Notes under the pieces: generated by a model
What the model saw: only the letters and a program-made list of their open reading frames with translations
Database searches by the model: none
What the model was told of the DNA's origin: nothing
Part shown: piece after piece, positions 56,736 through 64,000 of the stretch
How the letters are laid out: each line of letters starts with the position of its first letter
Position numbering within the stretch: the stretch's first letter is position 1
Origin: Euclidia mi
Taxonomy: Eukaryota; Arthropoda; Insecta; Lepidoptera; Erebidae
Direction of reading: 5' to 3'
DNA: 64,000 nucleotides
Assembly: GCA_944739405.2 (NCBI GenBank)
Contig: OX123184.2
Span: 1,721,501-1,785,500, forward strand
Position numbers and translations under genes: made by a program

Positions 56736-58098
56736 GCAGAAATTCGTAAATAGCCAAGTTAATTGATTTTTTCTCTCTAAATCCTTTCTGTTCATCACAG
56801 AGTATATGATTTTTTTTCAAATATAAATTAAGTTCTCTGTAAATATATTTTTCATTTTTTTTGTAATTATTGGTATTAATGATATTGGCCTGAAAAATTA
56901 TATTTGCTCTCTATCCTGTTTCTTAAATATAGGTTTTACTATTGATTTTTTTTAGTCCATTCGGAAATATACCTTCACTGATACTTAAATTAATAATGTA
57001 GCTTATGGGGCAACAGATTTGCTTAGCTACACTCTTTAAAATTTTAGTACATATGCTGTCATATCCTACACTGTTAGTATTTTTTAAGGTCGCAATAATT
57101 TTAAATATATCAATTGGTAGACTTGGTGCCATGAACATTGAATCTTTCCTGGCTAAAATATGTTTAGTAACTGCAGTTCCCGAGCTAGTCATAGGTTCAA
57201 TTTTATCTATAAAGTAATCGTTAAATATATTTGCAATAATTTTAGAGTCAGTAATCGTTTCATTATTATATCTAACTAGAGGACGCCAGCGGCTTCGCAC
57301 GTATTTTCGAATTACCCGTTTTGCCCGATCCCGTGGGAATTTCGGGAAATCCTTTCTTAGTGCACCCCTTCGGTCCCTAAGGAACATACATGACAAATTT
57401 CAGCTGCCTGCGCCCAATAGTTTTGGCTGTAGCGTGTCTGTCAGTCAGTCAGTAACGCAAGGATTTTATATATTAAGATTTGGTCTATTGTGTTTTTGGT
57501 TAGTTTAGTTTTGTTTCATTTATTATTTCCCAAGTAGTCTTAGATCTATTTTGGGATGTCTTTATTTTATATATATTCTGCGCGCTTGAGTTAAATAAAT
57601 TATTTTATAAGCAATTTAGAATAACTTTTAAATATATGTTTATTCATTTCGGTAGGTTTTTGTCTATATTGCCATAATTTGACGTGTTCTTTTGCTACAT
57701 ATTGTTATACCATGTGATACCCAATTAGGTCTTTTTTTAATTTTTGCTGAGATTAAAGTTTCAGGAAAGCACTGTGTGTATAGGAAAGAGAACATTTCTA
57801 TGAAGGCATTGTAGGCAATGTTAGGGTCCTTAGCTTCATACACTTCGGCAAAAGATAGGCTACTGAGGTAGGATTTAAATTTATCAGTGTTCTCTTTACT
57901 ATAGTCCCGTCTAGTGGTTTGCCAATTTGTAATGCTTGCAGTGCTAATTGGGCAGTTTAGTAGTTGTGCTGTATGGTCAGACAAAGCCAGTTCCAAAACC
58001 ATAGCTTTACGACACCTATTAAAATTATGCGCAAAATTGTCAATGCATGTCTTGCTCTTTAAACGAGTCTGCAGATCTGCAGAACAGACTGCTTGCAT
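56736..58098 (-). pseudogene. LINE ORF2, endonuclease end and N-terminal RT
   Basis: Reads KSKTCIDNFAHNFNRC, LSDHTAQLL (SDH block of the endonuclease), RRDYSKENTDKFKSYL, RSKTTWEIIN; after the Helitron NIFNDYFIDKIEPM, TNSVGYDSICTKILKSV, INLSISEGIFPN; then with shifts IVKPIFKKQ, FRPIS, CDEQKGFREKKSINLAIYEF. The CDEQKGFR motif matches the finger motif before the first palm Asp. The order is that of the left-edge LINE (SAGYDEINSELLKRI, LSLEQGCFPDQL). Multiple lesions. Confidence 0.85.
57276..57478 (-). mobile_element. Short non-autonomous Helitron, minus strand, inside the LINE
   Basis: On the minus strand it begins TCTTAATATATAAAATCC and ends GGCGTCCTCTAG followed by T. It matches 41481-41687 along its length. 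It lies between A and T and interrupts the LINE between its TTWEIIN linker and ETITDSKIIANIF, with no TSD. Confidence 0.88.
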
Positions 58099-58689
58099 AT
58101 TATAAACCTAAGACTGTTTGTACTCAAACAAGTTCCTTTCCAATCAGCAGCTGTTTACTGACGTAGCAATCACATAATTGAAACATATTGCAACATAATG
58201 TTAATGCATAATTTTATAATATAATAATAATATGACAAAAGGTATCTTCATTTTGGCCGGTATCAACGCTTCACAGTTCTAGGTGGGCACAGCTGGGTCT
58301 CTTTGCAATGAATACACACTACTGTGTGTATTGTTGTACACACTGTTTATTCGAAGACAATCTCTTCACAATCTTAATATGCACACGTGGCTTGGATGGA
58401 TAACTTTTGGAAACGCGGCGAAGTCGGACGTAGGAAGGCCACACTTGTTTCCTCCGCTGTGTCTGTCGCCAAAGTGTCCGTTGACAGCTCCACGTTCGCT
58501 TATAAATCATCAAATGACATTGACAGCTGTCAACAGCTGACCTCAATGTTGCCAACCATCGTATCCGAATACGCCCAAATCTATTAAGATTTGACGTTCC
58601 GTTTTCCAATCTCCGACAAATATAATATTTAACCACATTCACACAACACCATCTATTTACAAACTAAGCAGAAGCTTGTACTATGGGTA
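58099..58689. other. Non-coding
   Basis: Contains a short palindrome, aatacacactactgtgtg and its partner (about 58311-58332), and tgacagctgtcaacagctg. No gene is recognised; ORFs on both strands overlap without family signals. Confidence 0.4.
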
Positions 58690-58885
58690 TGATAATGGAT
58701 AAACATACATACATAATAATATACTTTTTTTTGTAAATGCATACATATTATACATAGAAACACCAAGACCAAGACAAACATCCATGTTCATGCACACAAA
58801 TGTTTGACTTGAGCGGTAATCGAACGCGCGACCTTCGGCGTAGCAGTCGCTTACACTCCCGAGGCGCCAACCGGTCGGCCACCAT
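58690..58885 (-). mobile_element. tRNA-derived SINE, minus strand
   Basis: The minus strand opens GTGGCCGACCGGTTGGCGCC (A-box region), has a B-box-like CGCGTTCGATTACCGC, and carries a body with tgtttgtcttggtcttggtg, ending in AT-rich and tatgtatg sequence near 58700. No TSD was resolved. Confidence 0.75.
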
Positions 58886-60339
58886 CGAATGCCTTCCAAA
58901 TATAGTTCTCACACTTCTCGTTCAAAATGTAAAGCTACTGATAGAAACCAGTGTTGCCATTTACCTTCTGAATTATGACATGTTGTGATAGCCCAATCAT
59001 CGGGTTTCCACAGGATATTGCTTTTATTTTGTTGTAAAAATATTCGTTGGACCGGAGTTGTAAAATTGTTTACATAGGAGATGATTATGACGTCGGCGGT
59101 TTGGCAGGCTCTTAATAAGATTATCTAAGGAACGTGTCTAACAGTGCTGGCATGCTTCATGCGGATTTTATCAGTGACAATGTGATTACATTGATCTAAT
59201 TGTTCTTAGTGATATTTTCATTTATTTTATTTTTATAAATATTCCGTAAACAACTTGTTCCTTTTCACAGTAACCGGTTTTCTCATTAATCTTTGCTTTA
59301 GAATAATATTATTTATACAACGCAGAAATGAGAATATTTTAAAATAGAAAAAGCAATTCAAAGTTGCTTCGGTATAAAAAAATAGATTAATTTGGAATAC
59401 CTTCAGTGGAATTGCGGTTACAAACGTTGAGCGTAGTACGAGGACTATTCAAAGTTTGTTGTTTGAATAAACTCGACGCCATTTTCGACTTATTTATCAC
59501 GGACTGAATAATGGTACCAGTTGAATAGGTGCTCGCAATCAACCAGGAAATTGCGCAGGAGGGCTCAAAATACCTACCAACAGTAATATAGCTTCTGTCC
59601 TAAAATGTAAAGGACATGCTTCGACATTGTGTTTATGTTTCGAAATGTACAAATATATGTTTTCAGAATATAATCTTTAATTTAAATGTTTTAATAATTG
59701 TATCGCATCATCATATTCATTAAAAAGAAGAAACGGGATGATTACAGTTATAATTTAAATGTTGTGTTTTATATTGAGGAGCACATCAAAAACAACATTC
59801 AAAATATTAGTTAACAATTAATTTCAGGTGCTAAATTCCAGAATTCATTTATTGTAGTAATAGTTTCTGGGAATTTACGTTACAAATTACCGGTATATCT
59901 AATAATTGTTCATTAGTGATATTGATACGTGTGTTTAATATATTGTTCATGTTTATGTAATAAATCAGTTCGGTGGGTGAACCTCAGCCAGTATCTATTG
60001 CCTGTATGGCGCATTAAATAAGCTTAGACTGGCGGTAGCGAGGAACTTAGAATGCCTCGCTCCTGTATAATGAGTTTGCTTTCAATATTTTCTCCAGCAT
60101 TGTACGGAAATGGAATATTCTGCTGCTAATCGACTCGGATAAGAACTGAGAAGAAAATTGAATTCCATCAGCCACAGCTTGGCTACTGAACTAGTTAGAA
60201 AAGTGTAAACAGTACCTATTGGATGGCTAAAAGAAACAGAAATCCATGGCGTTGTTGTTAATTTACTTAATGCCAATCAAATAAGTCGCGTTTAGACTTC
60301 AATCCAAATATTTGTGCTTGTTTTAATTCAATTTTTGCA
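58886..60339. other. Unique AT-rich DNA
   Basis: No supported ORF or repeat. Confidence 0.4.
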
Positions 60340-60540
60340 CAGATGGTATAGTGGTTGAAGCAGTCGCTTTGCCCTGGCGAGTTCGATTCCCACACAAAAC
60401 AACGCTGTGTGCTATCTATAAATTGTTGCTTGGGCTGGGTATTATTTGTGTGCGTTTAGTTAATGTTTGTGGTCTGAGCCTCATTTAGTTATACTCCTAA
60501 TATGACAATGGTCTACCGTTAGAACAAAAAGTAGAATATC
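60340..60540 (+). mobile_element. tRNA-derived SINE, plus strand
   Basis: A-box-like tggtatagtggttgaag (60345) and B box gagttcgattcccaca (60380) at normal pol III spacing, then a tRNA-unrelated body with tgtgtgcgtttagttaatg. The 3' end is near 60540. No TSD was resolved. Confidence 0.7.
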
Positions 60541-63500
60541 TTGCAATGGATTTCGACCGGCTGTTTATAATTTTTTTTTTCAAATCCTAGCTGCGATGCA
60601 GGCTAAGTTTCATTGCAATATAATAATAACATATTATTACTTCATTTAATATAATAATGCAGTTATGTTGTTATTAGGTACAATGAAAGGAAAATATTGC
60701 ATTATTCTAATGCAGCTTTTATGAGACCAGCAAAAATTGATCTCATTAAAAGTTACCTATCTTTTTACGTAATTTTACTCTGTTAACGACCAGCACACTT
60801 GTAGCGAAGTTTCCCTCAGTACCTAACTTTTTTGAACGTACTTATTGTCGATTGATAGGATTTCTCCACGATTTTAATAAATGTGATTCTGTTATCTTCG
60901 ATCATTCGTATTTAATGTCAACAAAAGTTAATATTCCATTTAGTTAGCCTCAAGGGCCTTCAATACAAACAAATAAATTCCTAATTCAATATTGTAAATA
61001 CAATATTACATTATAGACTATTGAAATACGACGTTTTCACTTTATATAATATTGATTCAAGAGCAATTAGATATATTTGTTTAATTTGATTATTGAGTGT
61101 GATGACTTAAGTTCTGTCGGTAGGCTAGAGAAAATCTTATATATATATAGTACTGTCTTAAAGTATCTCCTTGCGTCATTGTAGTTTGTTTTCATCACGG
61201 CAACGATAGTGAATTTCTACGAGTGCGTTCTTTGTGAAACCGATACCCAAACCTTTATCAATAAACCTATTTTTTGTGTTGGCAATTGTTTGTATTTTTA
61301 CTCCACCATCAAAGAGACAAAGACGCAAATATGGTTAAGTCAGTTAGTAAGTCAGCTTTGAAATTGCGATGTGATTGCATTCATGTGATGATAATAGTCG
61401 CGGTTCGAGCGTAGACCCTCGGGGCGCGCTCAAGAGTTATCAAAAGTTCGATATTAGGTTCTGTAATTTATTGTGACACCTAGAGTTACGAAAACATAAT
61501 CACCGAAGGGTTATAAAGAAAATATCAGAATTTAAAGCTTTTTATAAGTAGGTTTCAGTTAGTATTCTACATGAATCGAAACAAAACTGGTCTACTTGAA
61601 TCAACCCCTTGATTTTTTTTTATTATTAGCTGACCTCATAATTAAAAAAATCAAAGGTTTGAATCAAGGGTTTACCACTTACATGGCATGTTTGTTTTAT
61701 ATTTTTTATTTCTCGTTATCGTAATACTTATTCTGAAGAGGTGAGAATGTTCTAATATCTTATAAAAACTCTTAACAAACTACAAAAAGGTCTGACTTGG
61801 GAGTTTAAATATAAGTATGATGAGCTTGTACGGCTCTTTCGAGTGTTTTGATTATTAATCAGATATGCAGTCTAAAAAGATATATCCTTTAAATTAATTG
61901 TTTTCATGAGATACGATGTTACGATCAATAGACCCTTGTAAGGACAAGGGTTACTAGATCAAGTAAGGGTACGGCCCCTTACACAAGCTTAGTCAGCTAA
62001 GCTGTGTGCTCTAAAGGAACTGAAAGGCACACATAACATGACTCGATCAAAGGACTCTCTATAAAATACAAACATAACATTCCGCTGAATGTTATCGTAT
62101 CTTTAATAAATGACCAACATAACTATATCTTTGGTCATGAATGCTATATGTCATTAACGAATTAGATAAAAAAACAAAAAATATTTTCCAACACTTACTT
62201 TAAGTGATTAGGTACTTAAATCAAATGACTTATGAATAGAAGTTTTTATCTCACTTCCTTAATAAATATAATATTGCATTTTTTCATTCTTTGGCATTCT
62301 CAAATTATATCGAAATCTTAATTTGTACAACCCTCGGTCTACAAATTAAGTTTTGATTTCTGGTTCACTCTAATATGAGATGTATATATATTTAGAAGTG
62401 CACGGCACACCGTGATATCTGCGACAAATATCGTCAATAGAGTTTAATTTTCGCATGTCCTTTAAACCAAGTAAAAACTCTTCTCAAACTACAAAGCTAT
62501 ACTTTAATTTCGCATGTCTATAAACTATTTCAAAACTTTTGTCAAACTACAAAGACTTAGGTTTACGTTATTCCTGTACTTTCAGTGGAGAAGTTAAGTC
62601 AGGATTAGAATGTCATAACATTAAGGATTAAAATGCATTTCAAGAGGCGACCTCTTTAAAATAAATGTAATCTTCCCTTCAGCGCGCTCCTTCAGCCTAG
62701 CGCTCTGTGCACCGCGCTGAAGTGCTATGACCTAGTTTAATATTCATACCATGTCACCGATCCCGGTAAACTTATTATATATATACTGTTCGAAGATCTT
62801 GACAAACTCTTTGTCAGTATAACAAAAAAGTATTGGTCGGGATTTCTCCATAACATTGGTATAACCAATAATTATTACGTAGTAAGTTTGGTAAACATTT
62901 AGTCAGGTTAAGTTTAGGCTTTTGACTGTTGACCTTCCTCACGAAAGAGATCAAAATACCAGTAGAGTAAGTTCAATCTCATCAAGAAGCATCAACATTG
63001 CATATAAACAAAATTGTTAATAGGTATTGTTATCTACATTCAGTTGTGATTCAATCTGTAAAGCCACTGTTGGACATGAGCTTTTTGTCACCTGTGCCTA
63101 TTTACATTTTAATATCACGCCGGTAAACGTGTAGGATAAAACGGCTTTGTTACATCTTTGTGCCACAAATTAGGTTGATGTGTCACTATGCTGGCAGCCT
63201 GGCACACTGGCGCTGCGGAAAAGTAGGTCATCATAACACTTCCTATTTATAATATCTGTAGTACTTGTTGAAGTGTTCTTATTTATTGTCATGTATAGAT
63301 CTTCTCATAAATATCCCAGCTATGTTGCTGGGTGATCAACCACCTCGTCTTAAGATTTCCAAACTTTGGTCGACTTTCAAGCAATGCTGTTAGGTATTGA
63401 CTGACTAGTTGTATTTTTTTTAGATCTCAATTTTAATAGCGATTTATTCTCTTTAAAAGCTATTATAAAAGTCAAAGCTCACTAATCTAGCAGCTTAATA

Positions 63501-63774
63501 TTTGTCTTAAATACTGCACCGTTAAATAGGGTGCAGGGTAGCTTTAACATAGCAGACATAAACATACCAACTATATTTGCCTACTTATTAAATTAACTTT
63601 GCAATGAGATCAGACGTGATTTTATCTTCGGTATATCCATTTTACCATCCTTTAGATCTCAGTCAGTCATTGATTGCCCCGGTAGGACTACTACGCGGTC
63701 TCTACAACTCAGTGGTTATGTAGGTTACTCAAAATAAAAATGTCGGTTGTGCGAGCTACATCTAGTACATAAAT
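60541..63774. other. Unique AT-rich DNA
   Basis: No supported gene. Small features: an inverted AAATCAAGG-type pair around 61608-61665, and two diverged copies of an element with cgcatgtc and aaactacaaag at about 62450 and 62510. Confidence 0.4.
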
Positions 63775-63910
63775 CCTTGTTGCGCTGCGGTTGTGGTGCA
63801 ACAGTACACACGGCCGCAGGAGGCAGGGAGGTCCCGCGTCCCGCGTCCCGGGGCCGGCCGACCGCGCGGGGCGAACAACCTGCGAACTGGGTCACCGGCA
63901 CGAGACCTAC
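63775..63910. promoter_or_regulatory. CpG-rich patch at the right edge; possible promoter or first exon
   Basis: About 130 bases very rich in CpG (cccgcgtcccgcgtcccgg, ggccggccgaccgcgcgg), the strongest such patch outside the array. Host promoters can look like this, but so can GC-rich element ends. The minus-strand 81-residue frame over it has no family signal. Confidence 0.35.
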
Positions 63911-64000
63911 TACCGAATCAGGACGCGAATCTATAATGGAGCCTTTCACTATACACAGTACACACCGCACCGCTGTGTGCCGCCTGTTGGGATTTTCACT

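Larger units (their letters stand above)
51384..58098 (-). mobile_element. Old Daphne-like LINE split by a DNA transposon and a Helitron
   Basis: The 5' part (58098-56736) and 3' part (52321-51384) are halves of one ORF2. Deleting the Sola-like transposon and one copy of its GTAT duplication joins them in frame across the RT (LAIYEFLH to TILSNMDKQTPA). Deleting the Helitron at 57276-57478 likewise rejoins the linker. The element is 5' truncated: there is no ORF1 and the GDFN block of the endonuclease is missing. Confidence 0.9.

Noticed and set aside
61099..61311. Possible solo LTR (TGTGATGAC start, TATATATATAG box, AATAAA)
   Set aside because: No partner LTR and no matching TSD; TATA- and AATAAA-like words are common in such AT-rich DNA.
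63725..63970. 81-residue minus-strand protein in the CpG-rich patch
   Set aside because: Low-complexity Arg/Pro composition without domain, start context or partner exon.

Overview
This window looks like lepidopteran (moth or butterfly) nuclear DNA made almost entirely of mobile elements. The evidence is AT-rich sequence, tRNA-derived SINEs ending in the (GAT)n-type tail seen in Lepidoptera, the lepidopteran type of RTE LINE, Jockey- and Daphne/CR1-like LINEs, short Helitrons that begin TC and end CTAG, and Tc1/mariner elements. I recognise no host protein-coding gene, tRNA or rRNA gene. This is an inference from element content, not from a database match.

Layout. 1-3200: a young LINE on the minus strand that runs off the left edge, with an open ORF2 of 651 codons and an ORF1 broken by one stop. 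3896-40740: a head-to-tail array of three copies of a composite unit of about 6.6 kb. Each unit reads: a dead Jockey-type LINE (LINE-X), a (TC)n run, a YY1-like motif repeat, a strong hairpin, a CpG-rich block, a minus-strand LINE (LINE-Z), a SINE, a small MITE and a tail. Later insertions lengthen the units: LINE-Y, a SINE and an RTE fragment in unit 1; an RTE plus an RNase H-type LINE, then an 8.9-kb nested block, then a Tc1/mariner relic in unit 2; a SINE and an RTE fragment in unit 3. The 8.9-kb block contains a young LTR retrotransposon with 803-bp LTRs and a non-coding interior. 40740-51400: scattered SINEs, two Helitrons (one at each of 41.5 and 46.0 kb), a LINE ORF1 with a PHD finger, a nearly full-length Tc1-like transposon, and unique AT-rich DNA. 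51384-58098: an old Daphne-like LINE split by a 4.4-kb Sola-like DNA transposon (itself hit by a SINE) and by a Helitron. 58100-64000: mostly unique non-coding DNA with two SINEs and a CpG-rich patch at the right edge.

The units act as a natural record. Because the same locus is present two or three times, copies lacking an insertion show the empty site, so several insertions can be defined to the base. Element boundaries below come from terminal repeats, target-site duplications (TSDs) and these paralogous comparisons, all read by eye.
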